A stretch of 64,000 nucleotides of DNA from Thalassotalea sediminis (GTDB taxonomy: Bacteria > Pseudomonadota > Gammaproteobacteria > Enterobacterales > Alteromonadaceae): contig NZ_AP027361.1 of the NCBI RefSeq assembly GCF_030295915.1, positions 2,728,001 to 2,792,000 of the forward strand, in the 5' to 3' direction. A program made the translations under genes and the position numbers. Below, in pieces: positions 8,730 through 17,775 of this stretch. Each line of letters begins with the position of its first letter. Positions within the stretch are counted from its first letter, which is position 1. The notes under the pieces were generated by a model. That model did not search any database. It saw only the letters and a program-made list of their open reading frames with translations, and was not told where the DNA came from.

Positions 8730-8799
8730 ACATGGCACCAAAATTACGTTAGCGCACTATAAAATTAAAAAACTAAATTAAAGGTCCAGGGAGTTAATT

Positions 8800-11796
8800 A
8801 TGAAAAAATCTAGTTATGCTAAGATTTTTACCCGCTCACTAACCGCTATTGCCATTTCTTCAGTTATCGGAATGTCTACGGCTAGTGCAGAAGATATTAG
8901 AGGTGTGATTTCAGTCACACAGGGTGTTGCAACAGATATTACCGTTAAAGCTGTAAATGTCGATACAGGAACGACGCGTAGCATTGAATTGGACGCAGAT
9001 GGTAGCTATCGCCTTGCAAAGCTACCCACAGGTTTATATGAAGTTACGGTATCTAAAGGTAATCAAGTTTTAGCACTTGAACAGGTAAGAGTGTCTTTAG
9101 GTAAGAATACCATTACCAACTTTGAGGTAGCAGCTCCTAGCAGTGATACTGAAGTGATCCAAGTCGTTGCATCTTCCGTTGCAACCTTAGACTTAGCTTC
9201 TTCAGATTCAGGTCTAATCATTGGCGAAGCTGAAATTGATCGCATGCCCGTCAATCGTAATTTGACTTCTGTTGCTCTATTAGCACCAGGTGTAGTTCAG
9301 GGTGACCAATCATTTGGTGCAAATACAGCCTCATTTGGTGGTTCTTCTGTTGCGGAAAATATCTGTTATATCAATGGAATGGAAGTAACCAATACACGTA
9401 ATGGCTTAGGTTGTGGTGAGTTACCATTTGAATTTTATAAAGAATTCCAAGTAAAAACAGGTGGATACTCTGCTCGTTATGGCCGTGCAACTGGTGGTGC
9501 GATTAATGCTACAGCCAAAAAAGGGACAAATGAATGGGAATTTGCTGTCACAGGTACATACTCGCCAGAATCATGGCGTAGTGATGATCGACAAATAGCA
9601 CGTTCAAATGGCGGTTCAGGTACTATTTATCGTGACGAAAGCCTTGATGAATTAACGCAAAAAGAAATGACTTTCTCTGTTGGTGGTCCAATCATCAAAG
9701 ATAAGTTATTCATGTACGCGATTATTAACCCAAAAAGTACGAAACAAAATTTAACTTTCCAACCATCATTCTGGGACCACTACTTAGCAAACAACCAGTA
9801 CAGAAAGCGTGAATCATCTGGCGGCGATAATTTATTCTGGGGCGCCACAATTGACTGGGATATTAGCGACAACCATCGCTTAAGCTATTTTGGCTATTCA
9901 AACCGTTCAGATACGCAAGAAACTATTTTTTCATATAACAACAATGGTAAAGGTGTTGTAGGAGAAGAAACCGGTACGCAAATCAGAAAGCGTGGTGGTG
10001 AAACTCATAGTATTAGTTATACCGGTTACATTACAGATGACTTAATTGTCACTGCGATGGCAGGTAGAATTGAAACTGAGTATGAAACAAGTGCTTCTAA
10101 TATCGCATGTTCAACAGTCAACGAAGCTCGTGATAACTATACAACGCCAGCGGTAAGTTGTGGACCTGGTGGTGCGTACGGTGAAAACAACGATACCAAC
10201 ACGCAATATGCATTAGATCTTGAATATACCATTGGCGATCACACCATTACAGCAGGTATTGAGAGTCAAGAACGCGATACAACTCGCTTTAATATCCCAA
10301 CAGGACCAGATGGTGGCCACTCGTGGACTTATTATACCGTGCAGCCTGGCGCGTCAATTCAAGGTAATGATGGTGTACTATTTACCAACACTAGTGATCA
10401 ACCACAAGATTATGTACGAGATCGTGTATTTTCAAATGCTGAAAAAGGTGGTGGCTTTACCAGTGACATAAAAGCTTACTTCATTGAAGACGTTTGGACA
10501 TTAAGTGATGATCTTACATTAACCTTAGGTTTACGTGTTGATGACTTTGAAAACACTGGCGTTACTGGCCGTGTAATTAGTTCATTCACAACAGATGTTG
10601 CGCCGCGTTTAGGTTTCTCATGGGATCCAACAGGTGATGGTGAAAGTAAATTATTTGGTACGTTTGGCCAGTACTATTTACCAATCGCTAACAATACTAT
10701 TTATCGTGCGGCTTCAGGTGTTGATGATAGAACGACGCATTATACGTTTACAGGCGTAGATCCAGCGACGGGTGAACCTATTGGTGCAACACCTGTTAAT
10801 GGCACTAAGGCTAATTCAGAAGTTGTAAACTCAACAGCAACATTTCCAGAAGAAAAAACCTTTGTATCAAATAATGCCGAACCATTTTCTAAAGTCGAAT
10901 ATATCTTAGGCTATGAAACAATGTTAAATGATGAGTACTCTATGTTAGTTAAAGGTACTTACCGCTATGTCGATTCTGCCTTAGATGATTACTGTGGTGC
11001 ATATTCAAACGCACACTGTTTAATGATCAACCCAGGTAAAGATGCTGTATTTTACGTTGACGCCGATGACGATGGTTTAGCTGACACAGATACACCTGTT
11101 ACCTATGATAATGAAACAACAGTTCGATTACCAAAAGGCGAAAACAAGTATTACGCACTTGAAACAACCTTGAAATATAAAGTAGAAGATTTTTCTTGGA
11201 CAGCAAGTTATACCTGGTCACACAGCTATGGTAACTTTGAAGGTGCAGTAAAATCAGATAATGGTCAAACAGATGCTGGTGTAACCACTGACTTTGACTT
11301 CCCAGCGTTAATGGACGGTTCTTACGGTAACTTACCAAACGATCGTCGCCATGTGTTCAAATTCTTCGGTAGCTACAATGTTACTGAACAATTTGTTGTT
11401 GGCTGGAATTCTACATTAGCTAGTGGCCGTCCTCGCGGCGTGCAAGGTGGAAGCTACTGGAGTACAGATCCAGATTTATACGGAAGTTATGGTGATACAT
11501 ATTACGTAACACAAAACGACGGTTCTATTACCTATCACCCTCGTGGTAGCAATGGCACAACACCTTGGACATTTAGATTAGATCTTTCTGCGAGTTACTC
11601 GTTCAATGTTAACGGCATTGATATGAGAGCTTCATTAGATATTTTCAATGTCTTAGATAATAGTCAGCCTGTCAGTATTGTTGACAATTATGAAGGAATT
11701 GGTTGGACAGCAGGTGCTAGAAACCAATTTTACGGTGCGCCACTTGATTGGCAAACACCGCGATTTGCAACACTAAACTTTGAAGCACGTTTTTAA
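8800..11796 (+). CDS. TonB-dependent receptor, Oar-like, with N-terminal carboxypeptidase-regulatory-like domain
   Basis: A 998-aa outer-membrane receptor. Signal peptide residues 1-30 end in ASA before ED. Residues about 31-105 form a carboxypeptidase-regulatory-like beta-sandwich (GSYRLAKLPTGLYEVTV). The plug follows (about 115-240; RMPVNRNLTSVALLAPGV, YINGMEVTNTR, FQVKTGGYSARYGRATGGAINA), then a 22-strand barrel ending in an aromatic FATLNFEARF, the usual BAM signal. GGGAG stands 7 bases before the start. Such receptors import large substrates such as oligosaccharides or peptides using TonB energy. The absence of a Fur-like site argues against a siderophore. No degradation genes adjoin it, so the substrate is unknown. 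Confidence 0.93.
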   Translation: MKKSSYAKIFTRSLTAIAISSVIGMSTASAEDIRGVISVTQGVATDITVKAVNVDTGTTRSIELDADGSYRLAKLPTGLYEVTVSKGNQVLALEQVRVSLGKNTITNFEVAAPSSDTEVIQVVASSVATLDLASSDSGLIIGEAEIDRMPVNRNLTSVALLAPGVVQGDQSFGANTASFGGSSVAENICYINGMEVTNTRNGLGCGELPFEFYKEFQVKTGGYSARYGRATGGAINATAKKGTNEWEFAVTGTYSPESWRSDDRQIARSNGGSGTIYRDESLDELTQKEMTFSVGGPIIKDKLFMYAIINPKSTKQNLTFQPSFWDHYLANNQYRKRESSGGDNLFWGATIDWDISDNHRLSYFGYSNRSDTQETIFSYNNNGKGVVGEETGTQIRKRGGETHSISYTGYITDDLIVTAMAGRIETEYETSASNIACSTVNEARDNYTTPAVSCGPGGAYGENNDTNTQYALDLEYTIGDHTITAGIESQERDTTRFNIPTGPDGGHSWTYYTVQPGASIQGNDGVLFTNTSDQPQDYVRDRVFSNAEKGGGFTSDIKAYFIEDVWTLSDDLTLTLGLRVDDFENTGVTGRVISSFTTDVAPRLGFSWDPTGDGESKLFGTFGQYYLPIANNTIYRAASGVDDRTTHYTFTGVDPATGEPIGATPVNGTKANSEVVNSTATFPEEKTFVSNNAEPFSKVEYILGYETMLNDEYSMLVKGTYRYVDSALDDYCGAYSNAHCLMINPGKDAVFYVDADDDGLADTDTPVTYDNETTVRLPKGENKYYALETTLKYKVEDFSWTASYTWSHSYGNFEGAVKSDNGQTDAGVTTDFDFPALMDGSYGNLPNDRRHVFKFFGSYNVTEQFVVGWNSTLASGRPRGVQGGSYWSTDPDLYGSYGDTYYVTQNDGSITYHPRGSNGTTPWTFRLDLSASYSFNVNGIDMRASLDIFNVLDNSQPVSIVDNYEGIGWTAGARNQFYGAPLDWQTPRFATLNFEARF

Positions 11797-11825
11797 TAAA
11801 ACACGCTCAAAAAGTTAATTAAAAT

Positions 11826-11858
11826 AAAAAGCCGCTATACATTTGTTAGCGGCTTTTT
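11826..11858. terminator. Bidirectional terminator between the TonB-dependent receptor and ppiC
   Basis: A 12-bp perfect stem, AAAAAGCCGCTA and TAGCGGCTTTTT, with a 9-base loop. It lies between convergent genes. Confidence 0.9.
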
Positions 11859-11881
11859 TACACAGCACAAACTAAACAATT

Positions 11882-12160
11882 TTAATTGCGATAAATTGTT
11901 TGAATCAAATGATATCCAAAGCGCGTTTTTATAGGGCCATGTACTTTCAATACTTCTTTCTTAAATACAACGTCATCAAATGCTTTTACCATCTGACCTT
12001 TCTTAAACTCGCCTAAATCTCCTCCTTTTTTGCCAGAAGGACAAGTAGAGAATTTTTTAGCCAACTGACCAAAGTCAGTGCCTTTTTCAATTTTGATTAA
12101 TAGCTCTTTAGCTTGGTTTTCACTTTTTACTAAAATATGCCTTGCGCATGCAGTCGCCAT
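11882..12160 (-). CDS. ppiC: Peptidylprolyl cis-trans isomerase PpiC (parvulin)
   Basis: A 92-aa single-domain parvulin that isomerises X-Pro bonds in the cytoplasm. It spans the whole rotamase fold: [32 protein letters not shown], and FGYHLIQT. Length equals E. coli PpiC (93 aa), and there is no signal peptide. It is divergent from the carbonic anhydrase gene, with 139 bases between, and shares a terminator with the receptor gene. Confidence 0.93.
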   Translation of the reverse strand: MATACARHILVKSENQAKELLIKIEKGTDFGQLAKKFSTCPSGKKGGDLGEFKKGQMVKAFDDVVFKKEVLKVHGPIKTRFGYHLIQTIYRN

Positions 12161-12299
12161 GGTTTCACCTTACCGTATGTATTATCACTATTATAATCGA
12201 AAATGTAATTAATTTAACAAAATGTATAGTGGTTAGATTTACTTTATCACGCTAAAACACATAAAATGTTATCTAATTAATCATTCTCTAAAATTGCAC

Positions 12300-12911
12300 A
12301 TGTCAAACATCGATCACTTGTTTAAAAATAACCGCGCTTGGGCAGATCAAATCAACCAAGAAGATCCTACTTTTTTTGACACTCTCGCTAAACAGCAAGA
12401 GCCCGAATATCTTTGGATTGGTTGTTCCGATTCGCGTGTTCCAGCGAACGAATTGCTCGGTATGTTACCAGGAGAAGTATTTGTTCACCGCAATATCGCC
12501 AATCAGGTTATACATACAGATCTTAACTGTTTATCGGTTATACAATACGCGGTTGATCATTTAAAAGTAAAACACATCATCGTGTGTGGTCATTATGGCT
12601 GCGGTGGTGTATTGGCATCAATGGATAAAAAAAGTTATGGTCTAATTGACAACTGGTTACGTCATATTGAAGATGTACATCGTTTTCATCAAGAAAAACT
12701 CGATGCTATTACTGATCATAAAGAAAAACTCAATACTTTATGTGAGCTTAATGTTATAGAACAAGTTGCTAATGTCTGTAATACCACTATCGTTCGTAAC
12801 GCATGGGCTGCTGGTCAAACACTTACGGTTCACGGCTTTGTGTATAACTTAGCTGACGGCATTCTAAAAGATTTGCAGGTGTCTTCTGATGCAGAAGCGC
12901 TGATACGATAA
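12300..12911 (+). CDS. can: Beta-class carbonic anhydrase
   Basis: This zinc enzyme interconverts CO2 and bicarbonate in the cytoplasm. The 203-aa protein has ligands C42, D44 (with partner R46) in CSDSR and H98 and C101 in HYGCGG. These positions match E. coli Can. The ATG at 12300 is chosen over a TTG two codons upstream because it gives the exact family start, MSNIDHLF. It is a single-gene unit divergent from ppiC. The family's non-catalytic bicarbonate site cannot be judged by eye. Confidence 0.96.
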   Translation: MSNIDHLFKNNRAWADQINQEDPTFFDTLAKQQEPEYLWIGCSDSRVPANELLGMLPGEVFVHRNIANQVIHTDLNCLSVIQYAVDHLKVKHIIVCGHYGCGGVLASMDKKSYGLIDNWLRHIEDVHRFHQEKLDAITDHKEKLNTLCELNVIEQVANVCNTTIVRNAWAAGQTLTVHGFVYNLADGILKDLQVSSDAEALIR

Positions 12912-13012
12912 CGTATGGCACCAGCCCAATATAATCAACCGGTACATTTAGCATTACAACGTAATAATATTCATCTACGCTATAGCTGAAAAAATATTTT
13001 ACTTTTAAAAGA

Positions 13013-13041
13013 TTGTCATTATTTTCTACCTTGTTTATATT
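13013..13041 (+). promoter_or_regulatory. Candidate sigma-70 promoter for the PilZ gene
   Basis: TTGTCA (13013-13018) and TATATT (13036-13041) with 17 bases between, about 75 bases before the start at 13117. Both boxes match consensus at four or five of six positions. Confidence 0.5.
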
Positions 13042-13116
13042 AAATTAAAACAAAAACTATAAATAACATGAACATGTAAAGTGGTACTCAAGTTCATCAA
13101 ATATTAAGGAAGATTA

Positions 13117-13806
13117 ATGGCAGACGTAGCAGTTAATTCATTGCCAGTTGAAGAAATTGAACCCTCTAATATCTTTGAATTACTACCCGGTAAGGTTATT
13201 GATTTTCAAGTAAACCATCCTGTAAAAGTACGATTAAAACTTCCCTTAATAGGATACGAAACGGGAAAGTACATTATTATAAAATATCCGGCGTCTTCTG
13301 ATAATTACAGTGATGTTCTCGTAGAAGGTAACGTTGCCATCGTACGTTATTTGCTTGAAGGTGATAAAGGCTGTTGTTTCGCATTTAGAGCCACAATTAG
13401 GAATATTACCCAATCTCCAGAAAAGCTGATATTACTAAATTACCCAACGAAAATTGAGAATAGGCAATTAAGAGCACATCAACGCATTACCACGCACTTA
13501 CCTGCGGCAATATCATTAAATGCGCCAGATCAAAGTAACATTCAAGTAAACGGTATTATCGTTGATTTATCGTTAAAAGGATGTGGTTTTACTTTTAAAG
13601 CAAGCAGTGAAATGATCAGTGTAAAACAGCGTGATATTTTCGTCTGTGTTAATCATTATGCCGCTGGTGAAATGCGCATACCGGCAACCGTATGTAATAG
13701 TCGAAATGAGCGAGGACGCGTAAATGTCGGCATTAAATTTCAAGAAAATGATAAGCAAGTTGCAGCATTACTCGAACAGTTATTTATCGATACAAGTATT
13801 TTGTAA
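13117..13806 (+). CDS. PilZ domain protein with YcgR-like N-terminal barrel
   Basis: A 229-aa cytoplasmic cyclic-di-GMP effector. Residues about 15-110 form a YcgR-N-like barrel (LLPGKVIDFQV, GKYIIIKYPAS). The PilZ domain (about 115-225) has both ligand motifs: RAHQR (RxxxR) and DLSLKGCG ([DN]xSxxG). Such proteins slow flagella or act on polysaccharide or pili machinery when cyclic di-GMP is high. AAGGA stands 7 bases before the start. It is not beside flagellar genes here, so its output is unknown. The GGDEF-EAL protein at 57523 could supply or remove its ligand. Confidence 0.85.
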   Translation: MADVAVNSLPVEEIEPSNIFELLPGKVIDFQVNHPVKVRLKLPLIGYETGKYIIIKYPASSDNYSDVLVEGNVAIVRYLLEGDKGCCFAFRATIRNITQSPEKLILLNYPTKIENRQLRAHQRITTHLPAAISLNAPDQSNIQVNGIIVDLSLKGCGFTFKASSEMISVKQRDIFVCVNHYAAGEMRIPATVCNSRNERGRVNVGIKFQENDKQVAALLEQLFIDTSIL

Positions 13807-14401
13807 ATCAGCTCTCTGTTTAGAGCAGTCCAAGCACCTCAAACAACACTTGCAATATATTATTTTATATATGATGAGAGGTTAACGCAGGAAAGGAGCT
13901 TATTTCTGTCAGCTTTTACTTAAGTTTCATCGTAAAATACTTTCATCTATTGTTTATCTCCCCCGTTATATTGTCGGTGTGCCGATAGCACAATAGCGGG
14001 AAAAATCGATTGTTTCCCTCTGACAACTCCCTCATCACCCTATTCAGCAAACACTAACAGCAATATTTTAGACTGTCATGCTGCTCTGACAAATGCTCGT
14101 CAGTGTCAGCCATTCTAGGCTGACAAGCATTACCGTCTTTAAATAAATATTTGCTGCTATCGCTTCAAAGGGAGTCGGCATACTTCATGTCTATCGCTAA
14201 ATATCGAGAAACTCCATCTCTGCAATTTTGCATAAAAAAACTTTGAAAACCATTTAATTGATACTGTTAAAAATAAGCTTTACGGGCGAAGCCTCGATAG
14301 AACGATCACCTCCTCCATAGGAGGTAATTTTGAGTTGACAATAAATATAAAAAAACCGGCTGAATGGCCGGTTTTTTTTTTAATCGCAGTAAAGCAAAAA
14401 G
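13807..14401. other. Gene-free stretch with several strong inverted repeats
   Basis: About 590 bases between convergent PilZ and hppD genes, with no ORF over 25 codons that looks coding. Structures: GCTCT/AGAGC (13811-13826); a compound hairpin at 13963-13999 (CCGTTA/TAGCGG, TTGT/ACAA, CGG/CCG); GTCAGCC/GGCTGAC (14105-14124); and ACCTCCT/AGGAGGT with loop CCAT (14308-14325). TGTCAG or CTGACA recurs about six times between 13905 and 14125. It may be a non-coding RNA locus or gene remnant. No known RNA family is recognised. Confidence 0.4.
14349..14378. terminator. Terminator for hppD, usable both ways
   Basis: ACCGGC and GCCGGT enclose TGAATG, flanked by A7 on one side and T9 on the other. 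It lies 24 bases after the hppD stop on the minus strand. Confidence 0.9.
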
Positions 14402-15445
14402 TTACAGCACACCGCGTTCAATTTGATTTAATTCAATAGATTTAAATAACGCAGTAAAGTTACCTTCACCAAAACCTTTATCATCAACGCGTTGTATCAT
14501 TTCAATAAAGATAGGGCCAAAAATATTCTTGGTAAAAATCTGTAGTAAATACGAATTCTCACTTTGACTGTCGACTAAGATTTGGTGTTCTTTAATACGC
14601 TCTTTATCTTCTTTAACCCATGGAATACGATCAAATACATCATCATAATACTCAGGAACGATGTTTAACGTATCAATAATAGACTTATCAATTTTGTCTA
14701 AAGACCCCACTAAGTCATCAGTAATAAACGCTAGATGCTGAACACCAGGACCATCGTATTCTTCTAAGTATTCATCAATCTGGTTATTGCTTGTACCTTT
14801 ACCTTCATTGATTGGAATAGAGAAATTGCCACACGGTGACTGCAGTGCATATGAAACAAGTGCAGATTTTTCACCTTTAATATCAAAATAACGTACTTCG
14901 GTAAAACCAAACACGTCTTTGTAAAAATTGGCCCAATGCTCCATTGTGCCTTGATAAACATTGTTCGTTAAATGATCTACCGCTTTAAAGCCTTTATCTT
15001 CAACTACTACTGGGTTTTCTAATGGCTCAAAGTCAACATCATAAATAGAGCCCTTATCACCAAATCTATCAATAAAATAAATTAGACTATCACCTATACC
15101 ATAAATAGCAGGATAAGGAAGTTTGTTTTCAGCATCTTGTGCTGACTTAGCACCACGTTGAATCGCTTGTTCGAAGGCAAATTCAGCATCTTCTACACGC
15201 CAGCCCATCGAACAAATCGCAGGGCCATGTGATTTAGCAAACTCGCGTGAAAAACCTTGTCTTTCGTTGTTCAATAAAAAGTGGATATCATTTTGGTTAA
15301 AATACTCAATATCGCGCCCTTTAAACTTTTTCGTTTTTGAAAAACCAAAACCATAAAAAGCCTTTTCCATAAAATCAGAATCAGGTGTTGCATATTCGGT
15401 AAATTCAATACCGCACAATTTTAAAGGATTTGCTACGTCAGTCAT
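14402..15445 (-). CDS. hppD: 4-hydroxyphenylpyruvate dioxygenase
   Basis: This Fe(II) enzyme converts 4-hydroxyphenylpyruvate to homogentisate, the second step of tyrosine breakdown. The 347-aa protein has two vicinal-oxygen-chelate domains. The iron ligands H158 (AVDHLTNNV), H237 (GVQHLAF) and E315 (FIEMIQR) are all present, as are NFSIPINEG and the C-terminal gate helix (GFGEGNFTALFKSIE). No homogentisate dioxygenase adjoins it, so the pathway either continues elsewhere or ends in pyomelanin-forming homogentisate. It is a single-gene unit with its own terminator. Confidence 0.96.
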   Translation of the reverse strand: MTDVANPLKLCGIEFTEYATPDSDFMEKAFYGFGFSKTKKFKGRDIEYFNQNDIHFLLNNERQGFSREFAKSHGPAICSMGWRVEDAEFAFEQAIQRGAKSAQDAENKLPYPAIYGIGDSLIYFIDRFGDKGSIYDVDFEPLENPVVVEDKGFKAVDHLTNNVYQGTMEHWANFYKDVFGFTEVRYFDIKGEKSALVSYALQSPCGNFSIPINEGKGTSNNQIDEYLEEYDGPGVQHLAFITDDLVGSLDKIDKSIIDTLNIVPEYYDDVFDRIPWVKEDKERIKEHQILVDSQSENSYLLQIFTKNIFGPIFIEMIQRVDDKGFGEGNFTALFKSIELNQIERGVL

Positions 15446-15690
15446 AAATTATCTCTCATTGATTTCTTAAGGCCATTATTGCCAGTAAAAACCTTGAGGA
15501 AAAGCTTAGGGGTAGCAAGATATGTGCTAGCAACGTAAATGATCTTGTACGTACAAATTGCGCTTGTTTAAACTGACAGGATGCTAGCCCAAATAGGACG
15601 TGCACAGAGGGTGTAAAGAAAATAATACACACATTATTTTATATGAATAATCGTTTAATAATGCGCCGAAAATAAACTAACCGAATAGAT

Positions 15691-15715
15691 AAAAAAAGCG
15701 CCAAATAGGCGCTTT
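15691..15715 (-). terminator. Terminator of deaD
   Basis: AAAGCGCC and GGCGCTTT enclose a 5-base loop. Read on the minus strand it ends in T7, 13 bases after the deaD stop. Confidence 0.88.
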
Positions 15716-15727
15716 CTTTATAAGATA

Positions 15728-17476
15728 TTATGAAAACCGAGTCGGTTTTCGTTGTTTATCATTTCGCTTTCTAGGTTTATCTGTAACCACTGGTGCCTGT
15801 GATACCGAAATCTCTAGTGCTTGACGACGAACACGAACACGTTTCAACTGATTAAATGCTTTTTCTGGCATTCCTTTAGGTAACTGAACAAAGGTATGGC
15901 GTTCATGCAAATTAATTTGCCCAATGTAGCCACTATCTAATGATATTTCGTTAGCAATTGCGCCAACAATATCACCGGGCTTAGCGCCATGCTCTTTACC
16001 CACTTCTAAACGATACGTTTGCCAATCTACGTCATTACGCGCTACTTTTGAACGACGAGGGCGTTCTCTATCACCACGGTTATCACGGCCCTTACCATCG
16101 CGAGAACGATTATTGTCTCTATCGCGCGTTTCACGACGCGGCTTAGGATCTTCTTTTGGACGTAATGGTTGCTTAACTTGCTTCAAGTACAACAGTGCTG
16201 CTGCAATTTCAGTCATCGACAACTCTGTATCATTCGCCATGCCTTCAATGATTTCACGCATATCAGCCAAGTCTTTGTCGGCAATCAACGCTGCTAATTC
16301 AGTTTGAGTACGAGCTATACGTAATTTGCCAATTTCTTGAATACTTGGTAACTCAAATGGAGAAATAGTACCTGATGTTAATCGCTCATACTGACGTAAC
16401 AAATACATTTCACGAGGTCTTACAAATGAAATTGCGGTACCGGTTCGGCCAGCACGACCTGTTCTACCTATACGGTGAACATATGATTCAGTATCACCTG
16501 GTAAATCGTAGTTAATTACCGTAGAAATACGTGGAATATCTAAACCACGAGCAACAACATCAGTTGCAATCAATATTGAGGCTTTTGACGTTTTAATTTG
16601 GTCAACAGCGCGCTCACGTTGAGCTTGGTTCATATCGCCGTTTAACGCCAAAGCTGGATAACCAGCACGTTCAAGTTTTTCAGCGACTTCAACAGTGTCG
16701 CTTCGCGTACGAACAAAAATGATCATTGCATCATAATCAACAGTTTCAGCGATGCGCTCTAAAGCTGTCATCTTATTAATACCTGTCACTTTCCATGCGA
16801 GTTGTTCAATATTCGCTTTTGCTTTTTTCTCAGCTGCAATTTTCACATGTACAGGGTCTGTTAAAAATCTATTCGCGACTTTACGAATTTGAGCTGGCAT
16901 TGTTGCCGAGAATAACGCCATTTGCGTTTTTTCAGGTAAATGCTCAAGGATCCATTCGATATCTTCCAAGAAGCCCATATTTAACATTTCATCAGCTTCA
17001 TCAAGTACACAAACTTTTAAGTCCGCAAGTTTCAAACTTTTGCGACGTAAATGGTCCATTAAACGACCTGGTGTACCTACAACAACTTGCGCACCGCGTT
17101 CGAGTTGTTGAAATTGTGGACCATAAGATTGCCCGCCATAAAGCGTTGCAACCTTAAGCCCTTTAATATTTTTAGCAAATGACTCAATTGCTTCTGCAAC
17201 CTGTATAGCGAGTTCGCGAGTTGGTGCAAGTACCAACATCTGTGGCTTGCGTACTCCTGTCTCTATTTTTGTTAACGCTGGTAAACTAAACGCCGCAGTT
17301 TTACCTGTACCTGTTTGCGCTTCACCAAGCACATCAAACCCTTCTAATAACGAAGGAATTGTTTTCGCTTGAATAGGTGTTGCTTGGTCAAAACCAAGTT
17401 CTGTTACAGCAGAAAGGATGTTTTCAGGCAAGCCGAGGCTAGCAAAGCCAGTTACGGCATTGTCGATATTAATCAT
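15728..17476 (-). CDS. deaD: ATP-dependent DEAD-box RNA helicase DeaD/CsdA
   Basis: A 582-aa cold-shock RNA helicase that helps 50S subunit assembly and mRNA turnover. Motifs in order: Q motif (ATPIQ), AQTGTGKT (53-60), PTRELA, TPGRLMDH, DEADEML, SATMP, and HRIGRTGRAG near 330. The C-terminal part has the DeaD extension, a basic low-complexity linker of R, D, K and N repeats (about 435-475), then a DbpA-type RNA-binding domain (GDIVGAIANE to VQLPKGMPEKA). A basic tail closes it. E. coli DeaD is 629 aa. A long untranslated leader precedes it, as in E. coli, where it takes part in cold regulation. Confidence 0.95.
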   Translation of the reverse strand: MINIDNAVTGFASLGLPENILSAVTELGFDQATPIQAKTIPSLLEGFDVLGEAQTGTGKTAAFSLPALTKIETGVRKPQMLVLAPTRELAIQVAEAIESFAKNIKGLKVATLYGGQSYGPQFQQLERGAQVVVGTPGRLMDHLRRKSLKLADLKVCVLDEADEMLNMGFLEDIEWILEHLPEKTQMALFSATMPAQIRKVANRFLTDPVHVKIAAEKKAKANIEQLAWKVTGINKMTALERIAETVDYDAMIIFVRTRSDTVEVAEKLERAGYPALALNGDMNQAQRERAVDQIKTSKASILIATDVVARGLDIPRISTVINYDLPGDTESYVHRIGRTGRAGRTGTAISFVRPREMYLLRQYERLTSGTISPFELPSIQEIGKLRIARTQTELAALIADKDLADMREIIEGMANDTELSMTEIAAALLYLKQVKQPLRPKEDPKPRRETRDRDNNRSRDGKGRDNRGDRERPRRSKVARNDVDWQTYRLEVGKEHGAKPGDIVGAIANEISLDSGYIGQINLHERHTFVQLPKGMPEKAFNQLKRVRVRRQALEISVSQAPVVTDKPRKRNDKQRKPTRFS

Positions 17477-17690
17477 ATAAATTGTCTTCCCATGCTAAAG
17501 CGTTTTGTAAACTAACAAGCTTTACGCGATATAAAGAGGAAACCACCAGGAAGACTTTACAAATAGAGGTTGCACGTCAGGTGCAGTACAGATCAAGTCT
17601 ATTGGGATCGCCCCACTTCGAAATTCTTGTAAGAGCATCCGAGCCCAAACAACGAGGCGCGCATTATACAGATTTATCGCAAGCAAACAA
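17477..17690 (-). promoter_or_regulatory. deaD promoter and long 5' leader
   Basis: On the minus strand a -35 TTGTTT (17690-17685) and a perfect -10 TATAAT (17668-17663) are 16 bases apart. Transcription would start near 17655, giving a leader of about 180 bases before the ATG at 17476. The leader contains the hairpin TGCAC/GTGCA (17571-17585) and a pyrimidine-rich stretch. Long structured leaders are known for cold-shock mRNAs including deaD. The 85 bases from here to nuoN hold nothing evident. Confidence 0.55.
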
Positions 17691-17775
17691 GTAATAAGTG
17701 CATTAATTAACCATATTATTCAAAACACGTCTATCACTATCATTGTGTTTATGACTCTCGGCAGTGTCTTTCGAA

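Larger units (their letters stand above)
8224..8799. promoter_or_regulatory. Palindrome-rich region upstream of the TonB-dependent receptor
   Basis: 576 bases with no credible gene. Besides the three palindromes listed separately, CGCTAAC (8697-8703) and GTTAGCG (8748-8754) form an inverted repeat around the third palindrome. Runs of TTTCA/TGAAA half-sites recur between 8510 and 8730. No classical Fur box (GATAATGATTATC-like) is seen. This looks like a regulatory region for the receptor, perhaps using a LacI-type repressor. Confidence 0.5.

Noticed and set aside
12915..12989. A 24-codon ORF just after the carbonic anhydrase gene
   Set aside because: No ribosome site, no hydrophobic or charged pattern, and it overlaps nothing conserved. 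Probably chance.
14303..14314. GATCACCTCCT resembles the 3' end of 16S rRNA
   Set aside because: Only about 11 bases match, no rRNA sequence precedes it, and the bases are part of a local hairpin.
17482..17694. A 70-codon plus-strand ORF antisense to the deaD leader
   Set aside because: It lies across the deaD promoter and leader, has no ribosome site and no recognisable protein character.
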